A DNA stretch of 37,615 nt, taken from the NCBI GenBank assembly GCA_002753495.1, contig PEAJ01000005.1:1-37615 (forward strand), in the 5' to 3' direction. The stretch's first letter is position 1; each line of letters opens with the position of its first letter. The notes below the pieces were generated by a model that was not told where the DNA came from, searched no databases, and saw only the letters and a list, made by a program, of their open reading frames with translations. Of this stretch, positions 16,168-24,939 are shown one piece after another. A program made the position numbers and the translations under genes. The stretch is from Magnetococcales bacterium HA3dbin3. Lineage in GTDB: Bacteria; Pseudomonadota; Magnetococcia; Magnetococcales; DC0425bin3.

Positions 16168-16685
16168 TGCCAGCGCCTGTGATCGAGGTGACCCTGCAAG
16201 ACGCGGCTTTGCGGCAGGTGCTTAACCGCCTGGCTTTGGCCGGCGAGGATATGACTCCAGCCATGGGACGCGCCGCCGCCATCATGGCCATGGCGGTCGA
16301 TGAAAACTTTGCCGCGCAGGGGCGTCCCGGCTGGCCGCCGCTCAATCCGGACTATGCCGCCGCCAAGAGCGCGGCCGGCTTCGGTGAGGCCATCCTGACG
16401 CGCGGCGGCCGGTTGCGCGCCTCAATCGCCCAATCTCCGACCTGGGGGCGCAACTTTGCCACCGTCGGCACCAACATGGTTTACGGGCCAATCCACCAGT
16501 TCGGTGGCACCATCACGCCGAAGAGCGCGAAAAGCTTACGCTTTCCGATCGGCGAGCGCATCGCCCACGCCCAGCGCGTCACGATCCCCGCTCGCCCTTA
16601 CCTGATGCTGACAGCCGAAGATGAGATCGCCCTGCAAGAGGCGGTGGGGGAGGCGTTGCTACAAATCGCTCAAAAAGGCCCTTAG
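16167..16685 (+). CDS. Virion morphogenesis protein, Mu gpG-like (gp31)
   Basis: 172 residues starting in the TAATG overlap with the preceding stop. ENFAAQGRPGWPPLNPDYAA matches the family signature; YGPIHQFGGTI and IPARPYLMLT close the fold. gpG-like proteins act in head-tail joining or capsid assembly. A longer in-frame start at 15957 would lie inside the gpF-like gene and is rejected. Confidence 0.88.
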   Translation: MPAPVIEVTLQDAALRQVLNRLALAGEDMTPAMGRAAAIMAMAVDENFAAQGRPGWPPLNPDYAAAKSAAGFGEAILTRGGRLRASIAQSPTWGRNFATVGTNMVYGPIHQFGGTITPKSAKSLRFPIGERIAHAQRVTIPARPYLMLTAEDEIALQEAVGEALLQIAQKGP

Positions 16686-16779
16686 AACGCATTTTGTCCG
16701 CAAAACCATATCAACCTACCAGGATGAAATAAAAATGGATCCTGGAGCCCAGTAAACACCCAGAAAACACGGTTGCGCC
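16686..16779. other. Short non-coding gap
   Basis: 94 bp that are AT-richer than the flanks. No clear hairpin, promoter or ribosome binding site of note is seen. Confidence 0.5.
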
Positions 16780-17745
16780 ATGCTGAAACCTTTAACGATC
16801 TTCCGCTCTGGCACCCACACCGATGCCAGCGGCCAGACCACCCGCTTTTCACTCCCCGACCTGGAAGCCACCGCCAAAGCCTACAACCCGGCCCGCTTCG
16901 AGGCGCCGATCACCATCGGCCACCCGGCGCATGACGCGCCGGCCTGGGGGTGGGTCGAAAGCCTGGCGGTAAAGAACGGCCACCTGGTGGCCGTTCCGAA
17001 ACAGGTGGAACCAGCCTTTGCCGACCTGGTGGAGCGCGGGCGCTTCAAAAAGCTTTCCGCCGCCTTCTACCACCCCAACTCTCCCAGCAACCCAACCCCG
17101 GGCGTCTACGCCCTGCGCCATGTCGCCTTTCTTGGCGCGCAACCTCCCGCCATCAAAGGTTTGCCAGACGCCACCCGACACGAGGCGTCCTTTGCCGATG
17201 ACGGTAACTACTTCACATTTCAGGAGATGGAGATGACTGTACCCCAAGAGAGTGCCGTGCCGGAGACGGCTGCGCTGAAAGATCCGGACGCCCTCGCGGC
17301 GCAAAAAGAGGCCCTGCGCAAGCGCGAACTGGCCTTTGCCGAAAAAGAGGCCGCGCTGCAAAGACGTGAGCGCGATCTGCGCCGCGCGCAACTCCAGGCC
17401 AATGCCGATGAACTAATCAAGGCCGGCAGGCTGCTGCCGCGCGATCGCGATGGCGTGGTCGCTTTTATGGAAGCGCTGCCGGAAACCACGCTGACCTTTG
17501 GCGAGGGGCCGCAAACAACGCCGGCGCAATGGTTTCAAAACTTTCTCAAACAGCAGCCGGTACAAGTGACCTTTGGTGAAATGCCGGGCGGGCCGGTGCT
17601 CCCTTCTCTTCCGGAAGGGGCGACCCTGAATCGCCAGGGTAACCTGGTCGATGCCAGCCGCCAGGCCTTGCACCAGCAAATCCAGGCTTACGCCGAACAG
17701 AACAAAATCCCCTACATCGAAGCCGCGCAGCGGCTTGGCGCCTGA
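16780..17745 (+). CDS. Prohead protease/scaffold, Mu gpI-like (gp32)
   Basis: 321 residues. The N-terminal ~150 form the protease-like part (FEAPITIGHPAHDAPAWGWV; LSAAFYHPNSPS), with a His in the GHP motif typical of the Mu I family. About 165-225 is a coiled coil (EALRKRELAFAEKEAALQRR), the scaffold part. It cuts the scaffold during capsid maturation. An internal start at 17233 probably gives a scaffold-only product, as Mu Z. Confidence 0.88.
   Translation: MLKPLTIFRSGTHTDASGQTTRFSLPDLEATAKAYNPARFEAPITIGHPAHDAPAWGWVESLAVKNGHLVAVPKQVEPAFADLVERGRFKKLSAAFYHPNSPSNPTPGVYALRHVAFLGAQPPAIKGLPDATRHEASFADDGNYFTFQEMEMTVPQESAVPETAALKDPDALAAQKEALRKRELAFAEKEAALQRRERDLRRAQLQANADELIKAGRLLPRDRDGVVAFMEALPETTLTFGEGPQTTPAQWFQNFLKQQPVQVTFGEMPGGPVLPSLPEGATLNRQGNLVDASRQALHQQIQAYAEQNKIPYIEAAQRLGA
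17233..17745 (+). CDS. Putative internal-start scaffold protein (Mu gpZ-like)
   Basis: In-frame ATG at 17233 inside the protease gene, with AGGAG at 17222-17226 placed 6 bp upstream. The product (170 residues) would hold only the coiled-coil scaffold and C-terminus. Mu and many other phages make a scaffold from an internal start in the protease gene. Supported by the ribosome site and family custom, not proven. Confidence 0.5.
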   Translation: MTVPQESAVPETAALKDPDALAAQKEALRKRELAFAEKEAALQRRERDLRRAQLQANADELIKAGRLLPRDRDGVVAFMEALPETTLTFGEGPQTTPAQWFQNFLKQQPVQVTFGEMPGGPVLPSLPEGATLNRQGNLVDASRQALHQQIQAYAEQNKIPYIEAAQRLGA

Positions 17746-17759
17746 CCAGGAGCCTGATC

Positions 17760-18107
17760 ATGTCCATCGGATATCCCGCTTCCCACTACACCCTGACCGC
17801 CGGCAGCGGTGGCGTCACGATCAACCGTTTTGCCTTGGCTAATGGCACCTTGGCCGGCGTCGGCTCGCACCCGGTCGGCATCGCGGCGGCGACCGCCGCT
17901 TCTGGCGCGACGTTCACCCTTGCCGCGCTTGGTTGCGCTCTGATGGAGGCCGGCGGGGCCATCGCTGTCGGCGGTGCTATCGAAGTCGACGCCAGCGGCC
18001 GCGGCATCGCCCCGGCCGGCAACTCCACTAACCCAGTGGTGGCACGCGCCCTGACCGCCGCCACGAATCAGGGTGACCTGATTCTTGTCAACCTGATCCC
18101 GAACTGA
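17760..18107 (+). CDS. DUF2190-like capsid decoration protein, copy 1
   Basis: 115 residues, Gly/Ala-rich beta protein (GSGGVTINRFALANGT; AIAVGGAIEVDASGRGIAPA). The pattern is that of DUF2190, small proteins that form trimers on the outside of capsids. It lies between scaffold and major capsid genes, the normal spot. The next gene is a second member of similar build. Confidence 0.75.
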   Translation: MSIGYPASHYTLTAGSGGVTINRFALANGTLAGVGSHPVGIAAATAASGATFTLAALGCALMEAGGAIAVGGAIEVDASGRGIAPAGNSTNPVVARALTAATNQGDLILVNLIPN

Positions 18108-18124
18108 CAAGGAAGGTTAAGACC

Positions 18125-18463
18125 ATGTCACAACAGAGTTTCCAGCTCCTGAGTCTTACCGTGGTTGCGACCACCGCGATCGTCGGCAACCGCTTCGTGA
18201 CCATCGGCGGTGCACAGGCCGGCCAGGGCGGCGATGCGTTTGGCGCCGCGCTGACTGCTGCCAGCATCGGGGACGCGATGGCTGTGGCCACCATCGGCAC
18301 CGCCATCCTTGAGGCCGGCGCCGCCATCAACATCGGCGACCCCCTACAAAGCGATGCCTTGGGGCGCGCTGTCCCGCAAACCAACGGCCTGCGCCTCGCC
18401 ATCGCCTTGCAAGCCGCCACCGCCACCGGCCAGACGGTGGAAGTGCTATTGAAACGGTCTTAA
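18125..18463 (+). CDS. DUF2190-like capsid decoration protein, copy 2
   Basis: 112 residues, with the same arrangement as the upstream protein: strand-rich start, AVATIGTAILEAGAAINIGD then LQSDALGRAVPQTNG, and a short C-terminal strand. Likely an old tandem duplication that has diverged strongly. Both may decorate the head, or one may have changed role. Confidence 0.72.
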   Translation: MSQQSFQLLSLTVVATTAIVGNRFVTIGGAQAGQGGDAFGAALTAASIGDAMAVATIGTAILEAGAAINIGDPLQSDALGRAVPQTNGLRLAIALQAATATGQTVEVLLKRS

Positions 18464-18511
18464 CCAGACGCGCCCATGTGCGCGCCCTATCCTTCTTGAA
18501 GGAAATTTCCC

Positions 18512-19441
18512 ATGCCGATGATGAACCCGGCGCAAACGCGCCTGATCGATCCGATTCTTACCAATCTCGCCCTCGGCTACCGCAACGCGGAACTGGTTGG
18601 CGCTCAAATCTTCCCTGCCGTGCCGGTCGCCCTTTCCGGCGGCCAGGTGCTGACCTTTGGCCTGGAGGCATTCAAGGCCTATAACACCCTGCGCGCGCTC
18701 ACCGGCACGATCCGTGAGGTTACTTTTTCCTACACCGGGCAGCATTACGCCCTGGAGATCCACTCCCTGGCTGGCAAGGTGGCTTTCGAGACGGTGCGGG
18801 ACGCGCGCGTGATGCCGGGTATCGACTATGCTGCACGCGCCATCAACAACGTCATGCGCATCCTTATGCTGGAGCTGGAGCTGCAACAGGCGGCGCTCGC
18901 GACCAATGCCGCCAACTACGACAGCAACCACAAATCCGCCCCTTCCGGCGCGGACAAATGGTCCGCTTCCACGTCGAACCCCTCACAGCAAATTTTCGTG
19001 GCGAGGGAGGCGATCCGTTCCAGCGTCGGCGTCTACCCGAACGTGGCCCTGCTGAGCGCCCAGGCCTTTTCCGCCCTGCAAAGCCATCCGGCGATCCTTG
19101 ATCGCGTGAAGTACACCAGCCGCGACTCCATCACCACCGAGATCCTTGCGCAGCTGTGGGAGATCGACCGCGTGGTGGTTGGTAAGGCGATCAGCGCCGA
19201 CGACGCCGGCAACCGATCTGACGTGTGGGGCAACAATGCCCTTCTTGCCTACTCCGCCATCGGGTCGATGAGCGCGGAGGAACCCTCCTACGGCTATACT
19301 TACACCATGGAGGGTAACCCGACCGTCGATCGCCCGCACTACGACGATGACACCCGCTCGTGGAAATACCCCGTGCATTATGAACGCGTGCCGCTGATGA
19401 CCGGGATGACCAGCGGCTTCCTAATCGCCAGCCCCTGCTGA
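18512..19441 (+). CDS. Major capsid protein
   Basis: 309 residues with the pattern of the major head proteins of Mu-like siphophages: NPAQTRLIDPILTNLALGYR, AELVGAQIFPAVPV, and KVAFETVRDARVMPGIDYAA, ending with EEPSYGYTYTMEGNPTVD. An HK97-type fold is inferred. Good ribosome site GAAGGAAA before ATG. Position after scaffold and decoration genes and before head-tail genes agrees. Confidence 0.88.
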   Translation: MPMMNPAQTRLIDPILTNLALGYRNAELVGAQIFPAVPVALSGGQVLTFGLEAFKAYNTLRALTGTIREVTFSYTGQHYALEIHSLAGKVAFETVRDARVMPGIDYAARAINNVMRILMLELELQQAALATNAANYDSNHKSAPSGADKWSASTSNPSQQIFVAREAIRSSVGVYPNVALLSAQAFSALQSHPAILDRVKYTSRDSITTEILAQLWEIDRVVVGKAISADDAGNRSDVWGNNALLAYSAIGSMSAEEPSYGYTYTMEGNPTVDRPHYDDDTRSWKYPVHYERVPLMTGMTSGFLIASPC

Positions 19442-19451
19442 AGAGGCCGCC

Positions 19452-19874
19452 GTGTACGCCAATGTCAACGACATGGTTTCCCGCTTCGGCGAGGCGGAGA
19501 TGGCGCAACGCAGCGACCTGGTGGCCGGAACCACCCTTGATGCCGCCGTGATCGGCCAGGCCCTGGCCGACGCGACGGCGGAGATGGATGGCTATCTTGC
19601 CACCCGCTACACGCTGCCGCTGTCGCCACAACCGACGGTGCTGAACCGCACCTGTTGCGATATCGCCCGTTATCTCTTGTGGGGAGATAACCCTCTGGAG
19701 ATGGTGAGGGAACGCTACCAAAACGCTATCCGCATGCTGGAGGCGGTGGCAAAAGGGCATATCTCCCTCGGTATGCCCACCGATGACACCCCGGAACCGG
19801 TGACGGGCGGCGTGACCTATCACGCCGCCCCGCGGGTCTTCGTCGCCGGGGCGTTCCCGAGCATCTTCCGGTAA
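19452..19874 (+). CDS. Head-tail connector, DUF1320 (Mu gp36-like)
   Basis: 140 residues from GTG 19452. Signature YANVNDMVSRFGEAEMAQRS and then AEMDGYLATRYTLPL plus CCDIARYLLW is that of DUF1320. These proteins build the head-completion ring below the portal. The C-terminal 25 residues vary. Confidence 0.88.
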   Translation: MYANVNDMVSRFGEAEMAQRSDLVAGTTLDAAVIGQALADATAEMDGYLATRYTLPLSPQPTVLNRTCCDIARYLLWGDNPLEMVRERYQNAIRMLEAVAKGHISLGMPTDDTPEPVTGGVTYHAAPRVFVAGAFPSIFR

Positions 19875-19885
19875 AGGAGGCGGCG

Positions 19886-20341
19886 ATGCAGCTGCCGATT
19901 ACTGATTACCTTTTTCTGGAAAAAGAGATCATTGCGCGGCTGGCAGCGACGGTGCCCGGACTGCCGGTGCTGGCCATCGATAACGAGGCGCAGCTGCGCA
20001 TGAACTTGCTCCCCGTCACCAGCGCCTTTGTCTGGATGATCGACGACCGTCCGGGCGAAGTCATGTCGCAAGGGCGTGGGCAAAAGATCCACCAAAGCTG
20101 GCTTGTCGAGCTGGTGACAAAAAATGCCGCACAGCCCCTCACCGGCACGGCGGCACGCCAAGAAGCCGGGCCGATCATGATGCAAATCCGTGAAGCTCTC
20201 GTCGGCTGGACGCCAAACGAATACGTCGTTTCCAGGTTCCGACAAGAAACATCTGCCGTGAAAAAAATGGCCATGGAAGGGGGAATCATTATCCGCCCCC
20301 TGCAATTCGGCGCGGAATTCACACTGAAGACAAACAATTAG
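19886..20341 (+). CDS. Gp37-like tail completion/terminator protein
   Basis: 151 residues, start ATG 19886 with AAAGGAGG upstream. Two alpha-beta segments (LFLEKEIIARLAATVPGLPV; GGIIIRPLQFGAEFTLK) and the place between DUF1320 and the tail-tube gene fit the Mu gp37 / tail terminator group. It would cap the tail before joining to the head. Function by position mainly. Confidence 0.72.
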   Translation: MQLPITDYLFLEKEIIARLAATVPGLPVLAIDNEAQLRMNLLPVTSAFVWMIDDRPGEVMSQGRGQKIHQSWLVELVTKNAAQPLTGTAARQEAGPIMMQIREALVGWTPNEYVVSRFRQETSAVKKMAMEGGIIIRPLQFGAEFTLKTNN

Positions 20342-20353
20342 AAAGGATCACCC

Positions 20354-21289
20354 GTGGACGGACTCCTTGCCTCCGGACAACTCTTCATCAGCCGATTCAA
20401 CCCCGACGGCACGCCGCAAGATTGGGGTGATGTCGGGAATACCAAATCGTTCAGCCTGCACGAACAGGCGGACGCGAAAGTACGCTTGTCCAATAACCCG
20501 GACACCTTTGCGACGCCGTTGAATTCTGTCCCGATTCCGAAGCCGCTCGAACTCGCGATCAAGACCGACGAGCTTAACCCGGCAACGCTGGCTATCATCT
20601 TTCGGGGGGAGACCGCTCCCCTCTCCGAAGGGGCAGGCACGGCAACGGTTGAAACCTTCGCCGCCACCCCCGGCAAATACCGCAAGCTGGGCAACCGCAA
20701 CATCCAGACCGCAAACTTCTCTTTGAAGAAGACGGCAGGGGCAAGCGCCACCGCCTGGGCTGCCACCACCGCCGTAACTCTTGGCACCTGCGTGCATCCG
20801 GTCACAGCCAACGGCCACTACTACAAATGCACCGTGGCCGGCACCACCGGGGCTTCCGCCCCGACCTGGCCGACAGACGGCTCTACCGTCACCGACGGCA
20901 CGGCCACCTGGATCGATGCCGGGGTGATCACGCTGACGCCGACCATTGATTACGTCGTCGAATACCAGAGCGGCATGGTGATGCCGACCATCGGCGGCGC
21001 CGCCACTCTCGGGGACAACTTGACCGTCACCTACGACCATCATGCCGTTTCCGGCAATCGCGTATCCGGGGGTCTCAAACGGTCCATTTACTGCCGGGTA
21101 CGCTTGCGCGGCGTCAACCTGGCCAATCAGGAACCAATCGAAGTTTACATCCCTTACACCTCCCTCTACCCCAACGGGGCAGTGGAGTTCATGTCCGAAA
21201 ATTATGCCACCTTCGACCTGAAAGGGAGCCCGACACTGGCCACCGGCGAGAGCGCACCCTACTACGTCGACATTCTCAACCCGTTTTAA
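20354..21289 (+). CDS. Major tail tube protein with inserted small beta domain
   Basis: 311 residues from GTG 20354. The first 125 (LFISRFNPDGTPQDWGDVGN; KVRLSNNPDTFATP) and last 120 (DVKG-like end ATFDLKGSPTLA) read as one siphophage tail-tube fold. About 130-190 is an insert with the pattern W-x-A-x-T-x-x-x-x-G...G-H-Y-Y-K-C...G-T-T-G-x-S-x-P-T-W-P...D-G-T-A-T-W, seen in many fibre and surface proteins as a small carbohydrate-binding-like module. The tail tube may thus carry surface knobs. Confidence 0.82.
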   Translation: MDGLLASGQLFISRFNPDGTPQDWGDVGNTKSFSLHEQADAKVRLSNNPDTFATPLNSVPIPKPLELAIKTDELNPATLAIIFRGETAPLSEGAGTATVETFAATPGKYRKLGNRNIQTANFSLKKTAGASATAWAATTAVTLGTCVHPVTANGHYYKCTVAGTTGASAPTWPTDGSTVTDGTATWIDAGVITLTPTIDYVVEYQSGMVMPTIGGAATLGDNLTVTYDHHAVSGNRVSGGLKRSIYCRVRLRGVNLANQEPIEVYIPYTSLYPNGAVEFMSENYATFDLKGSPTLATGESAPYYVDILNPF

Positions 21290-21305
21290 TGACAGGAGTC
21301 TCCCT

Positions 21306-21845
21306 ATGCCGCGCACCTGTGCCATGACCGTCGCCGGTCATACCGTTACCGTCCATGAACTCACCCTTAACGACCAGGCCAGTTGGCTTGCCGCGCAGGC
21401 GGACCGGCCGCTCAGCGTAGGCGAAGCGGACGAAACCTTTCTGCCCGATATCGCCGTGTCCGACCTGCTCGCCATGGTCGACGGGTTGACGCGGGAAGAT
21501 ATCGGCCCGCTGGCCCCTTCCGACCTTGCGCCGGTGGTGGCGAAAGCGCGGGAGTTGAACCCGCATTTTTTCGCCATGCACGACTGGCGCCACCGCCACC
21601 GACGGGAGTTCAAGGAGTACGTGCTGACGGAAAACCTGAAAAGGGCCATGCAGGATCGGCCGTCGGAACCCCTTGCGCCGACAGCGGACTCTGCCGCGCC
21701 GTCGGCTACCTGGCCGCCGCTGAGTCCGATTGCCCCGTCGCCGCCCACGCCTGCGCCGTCTACCACGCCCGCGCCCGCCTCCGGCGACAGCTTGCCACCC
21801 TCGAATCCACCGCCTGCACCCTTGCCCGCAACGGGCACGGCATGA
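21306..21845 (+). CDS. Tail assembly chaperone, short form (G-like)
   Basis: 179 residues in the unshifted frame. The first ~125 look like a folded domain (TVHELTLNDQASWLAAQADR; FKEYVLTENLKRAMQDR). After about residue 130 the frame turns into Pro-Ala-Ser runs (PPLSPIAPSPPTPAPS), which look like the shadow of the other frame. Place between tube and tape measure is that of lambda G/GT. The long form is listed separately. Confidence 0.75.
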   Translation: MPRTCAMTVAGHTVTVHELTLNDQASWLAAQADRPLSVGEADETFLPDIAVSDLLAMVDGLTREDIGPLAPSDLAPVVAKARELNPHFFAMHDWRHRHRREFKEYVLTENLKRAMQDRPSEPLAPTADSAAPSATWPPLSPIAPSPPTPAPSTTPAPASGDSLPPSNPPPAPLPATGTA

Positions 21846-21919
21846 TCTGGGATTATCCATGGCGGCGCTTTCTCGCCGCCGTGGATGAGTTCACCCACGC
21901 ACACGGACTTAAGCGATGA
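21306..21919 (+). CDS. Tail assembly chaperone, long form (GT-like) by -1 frameshift
   Basis: The -1 frame is open downstream to the TGA at 21917-21919 and encodes a plausible domain (LCRAVGYLAAAESDC...; MIWDYPWRRFLAAVDEFTHA) with typical codon use, but has no start of its own. A slip on T-TTT-TTC (21566-21572) joins 89 residues to 115 more, about 204 in all. The stop overlaps the tape-measure start, as in GT genes. The shift site could also lie further downstream, since the unshifted frame keeps good codon use to about 21690. Confidence 0.65.
21566..21572 (+). promoter_or_regulatory. Candidate -1 slippery heptamer T-TTT-TTC
   Basis: Six T and one C in the right register for the unshifted frame (CAT TTT TTC). 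It is a canonical X-XXY-YYZ site that shifts into the long-form frame. A GC-rich stretch (GGCGCCACCGCCACC) starts about 15 bp later and might form a stimulating structure. Confidence 0.6.
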
Positions 21920-24900
21920 GTACACCTGGCAATCTTACCGTTTCCATGTCCCTTACCATGAATGCAACGCCGTTCGTGGAGGTGCTGCAAAAGGTCGAAG
22001 CGGCTTGGAAAAAGGGCATGGGCGACCTTAAGAACGTCGTGCGAATCACGGCGGCGGAGATCGGCGAAAGCTGGGCGGTGCTCGGGGCGCGGCCACAAGC
22101 GGCAATCACCAAGGAGATTGAAAAGGTTGAAAAAGCCCTTGACACCTTGAAACTGTCGGGGCGCGTGGCGATGGGAGATATCGCCCGCGCCACCGAAGCG
22201 GCGGACGCTAAAATCGCCAAACTCGAAAAAGAGCTGTCGGTTGCCAATGAGGAGAGCAAGGACTTTGGCATCATCGGGGTCCGCTCGATCCGGGAAGTTG
22301 AAACGGAAATCTCCAGTCTTGAAAATGCCTACCTTAGACTTTCCGCATCCAAAAAAGTCTCCCAGGTTGATCTGGCTCGATCCTTTGAGGCGATGGCGGC
22401 GCAGGTCAAGACCTTGCGCGCGGAGATGGTGGCGCCGCTGCCGACCACCAAGGCCTTTACCGCCCTCGGGATGCGGCCTGAGGCTGAGATCAAGGCCGAG
22501 ATCCACGCCGTCGAAACCGCCTACCGCACCCTGGCCGCCTCCGGCGTTGCCTCGCAGATGGAACTGACTCGCGCCACCGAGGCGGCGCGGGTCAAAACCG
22601 CCGCCCTGCACCAGGAGTTGACCGGCGTAAAGGACACCACCCTGGGGTGGGGGAAGGCGATCAAGTCCATGGCCGGGATGATGGCGGCCTTCGGGGTGAT
22701 GCGCTTCGGAAAATCCATCGTCCATACCGAACTTGAATTCCAGAAAGCCCAGAACACCATGTCGATGCTGACCGGATCGGCGCGCCAGGGGGCAGAGGAG
22801 TTCGGTTGGGTGGCAAGGATGGCCGACCGCGCCGGCGTTTCGATCGAGGAAGGGGCGAAAGCTTATGGCCGATGGATTGCCGCCTCGCGCGTCGCCGGCC
22901 TCTCTGGGGCCGAGTCACGCAAAATTTTCGAGCAGCTCGCCACCGGCTTTGCCCGTGTCGGCTCCACAACCATCGAAACCACGCGCGCATTCCACGCCCT
23001 CGCCGAGATCCTTGATGAAGGCAAGGTCACGCCAAAACGCATGACCCAGCTCTCCGCCGATTCCTCTCCCGCTCTTTACGCCCTGAAACGGGCGATGGAA
23101 GAGGTAGGGAAAGAGTCGGTCAAACTGATCCCGCGCATGGCCGAACTGTTCGCGCAAGAACCGGCCGGCGGCGTCGAAAAGTCAAAGATCGTCTTCAACC
23201 AGCTGGAGAATGCCTACAAACAGGCACAGGACACTATCGCGCAAGGCGGCCTGATGGCGGCGCTCGAAGAAGCGGCCGCCAAGATGACGGCGTTTCTGAA
23301 CAAGGATGAAACCCACGCCGCCTTGGAGGTTTTTGGCGAATTTGCCGGGGGGGTTGTGCGCCATCTGGCCGGGCTTGATACCCCCATGGATACACTGAAA
23401 GGCAAACTCGACGAGATTGCCAGCAGTAGCGACGGCGCGGCGATGAAGATGATGAACCGCATCGCGGCGCTGATGAAATTCATCTCGTTCGATGTTGTCC
23501 CCAGCCTCGAAAGCGTAGAGCGGGTCATAAAGTCAACCTGGAACATCTTCTTTCCAGACCATGCCGCCATCGACAAGGAAAAAAACGAGAGATACCAAAA
23601 CCATATCAACGACACCATCGAATCCTTGCAAGCCAAAGGCGGCGACATGCACCTGGAGCGCCGGCCGCAGGAGATCCAAAAACTTGCCGAAAGCGGCAAG
23701 ATTTCGTGGAAGGAAGCTTATCAGGCGGTGCGGGAGTACGAAGAGGCAGCCCTGACTGCGCTTGCGCAAATCGGCAAGAAAAAGGAAGAGCTGGAAAAAT
23801 TATCCGAGCAGATGGACGAGGCGGAGACGAAAGAGCACAAGAAGGCGATCGATGAAAAGATCAAGCACGAAAACGAATTCGTCGCCGCATCCGAAAAAGC
23901 CCTGCAAGAGTCGCTGACCGCTTACCAGAAATACACCCAGGCTGTTGACCATTGGCAAAATGAACGGGAACTGCTCCGCGGGACAAAAAACGACAAGATT
24001 CGCGCCATCCGGCAGCGCGGAATGAATCCGATCGAGAAAGATCACAGTGACCGGATGGCCTATCGGGAGAAGTTGGACGAGTCTATGGCGATCCAGCAAA
24101 AAGCCCGCATTCAGAAAACCATGGGGCACGAGGATTTGCCAAAGAGTGAAATAGACCGCGCCATCTCTTTAGCTAAGGAGGCGGAAACTATTGCCGCCGG
24201 GTTGAAGTTTGCACCGGCGGCAATCCAGGGTGTGACCGAGGCGGCCAAGGTGCTCGATTTGATTTACCAGCACCTGGAAGAGAGGGCGCGGGAAAACCAG
24301 GCGGCGCAGAAAGAATCGATTGACGCCCTGCGTGACGGGATCGAAATGGGGCGCAAGAGCCTGGGGAAGTTGCAAGAGGAGTTAAAGGGGCTGTCGGAGG
24401 AAGAGACCTACGTTGAAATCAAAGGCAACTTTGATGAAGTGGAGGCGTCGATCAAGAGGATCAAAGAGGGGCTTTCCGGGCTGCGGCTGCCTTCGGAGCG
24501 CGACCCCTACACCAACCCGTCCCCCACGCCAACCCCCCCTCAAGGCTACGCCAGCGGCGGCAGCGTGCCAGGGTATGGACATGAGGATACCGTTCACGCC
24601 CTGCTGACGCCGGGGGAGTTTGTCCTTACCCCCAAGGCCGTGGAACGGGCCGGACTGCCTTACCTGAACAGGCTCAATAGTGGCGAAGGGCCGGCCCATT
24701 CGCGCTTTGCCCGCGGCGGCGTGGTGGCGGGAATCGAGCTCCCCGCCTTCGCCGGCGGCGGGGTTGTCGGCGCCAGTGACAGCGATGGCTCTTTAAGCAC
24801 CGGCGGCCGCTGGCAAAATACCATCCGCATCGAGATCAACGACCCCATCCACGGCACAATCGGCTTGCATGCCGCCGAGGCCGACGGGCGCCGGTTTGCC

Positions 24901-24939
24901 AACGTGATGCGGCGCCTAAGCAAAGGCACCGCCCAATGA
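21916..24939 (+). CDS. Tape measure protein
   Basis: 1007 residues, the longest gene of the window, mostly helical with long coiled-coil stretches (about 40-130 and 600-830). A hydrophobic, Gly/Met-rich stretch lies near 245-265 (AIKSMAGMMAAFGVMRFG). The C-terminus has GYASGGSVPGYGHEDTVHAL and LLTPGEFVLTPKAV, found in many siphophage tape measures. At about 3 bp... roughly 1.5 angstrom per residue, the tail would be near 150 nm, an estimate. It overlaps both neighbours by 4 bp. Confidence 0.95.
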   Translation: MSTPGNLTVSMSLTMNATPFVEVLQKVEAAWKKGMGDLKNVVRITAAEIGESWAVLGARPQAAITKEIEKVEKALDTLKLSGRVAMGDIARATEAADAKIAKLEKELSVANEESKDFGIIGVRSIREVETEISSLENAYLRLSASKKVSQVDLARSFEAMAAQVKTLRAEMVAPLPTTKAFTALGMRPEAEIKAEIHAVETAYRTLAASGVASQMELTRATEAARVKTAALHQELTGVKDTTLGWGKAIKSMAGMMAAFGVMRFGKSIVHTELEFQKAQNTMSMLTGSARQGAEEFGWVARMADRAGVSIEEGAKAYGRWIAASRVAGLSGAESRKIFEQLATGFARVGSTTIETTRAFHALAEILDEGKVTPKRMTQLSADSSPALYALKRAMEEVGKESVKLIPRMAELFAQEPAGGVEKSKIVFNQLENAYKQAQDTIAQGGLMAALEEAAAKMTAFLNKDETHAALEVFGEFAGGVVRHLAGLDTPMDTLKGKLDEIASSSDGAAMKMMNRIAALMKFISFDVVPSLESVERVIKSTWNIFFPDHAAIDKEKNERYQNHINDTIESLQAKGGDMHLERRPQEIQKLAESGKISWKEAYQAVREYEEAALTALAQIGKKKEELEKLSEQMDEAETKEHKKAIDEKIKHENEFVAASEKALQESLTAYQKYTQAVDHWQNERELLRGTKNDKIRAIRQRGMNPIEKDHSDRMAYREKLDESMAIQQKARIQKTMGHEDLPKSEIDRAISLAKEAETIAAGLKFAPAAIQGVTEAAKVLDLIYQHLEERARENQAAQKESIDALRDGIEMGRKSLGKLQEELKGLSEEETYVEIKGNFDEVEASIKRIKEGLSGLRLPSERDPYTNPSPTPTPPQGYASGGSVPGYGHEDTVHALLTPGEFVLTPKAVERAGLPYLNRLNSGEGPAHSRFARGGVVAGIELPAFAGGGVVGASDSDGSLSTGGRWQNTIRIEINDPIHGTIGLHAAEADGRRFANVMRRLSKGTAQ

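Noticed and set aside
21630-21644. A-rich codons as frameshift site (GAA AAC, AAA AGG)
   Set aside because: They do not fit X-XXY-YYZ in the reading register; T-TTT-TTC does.
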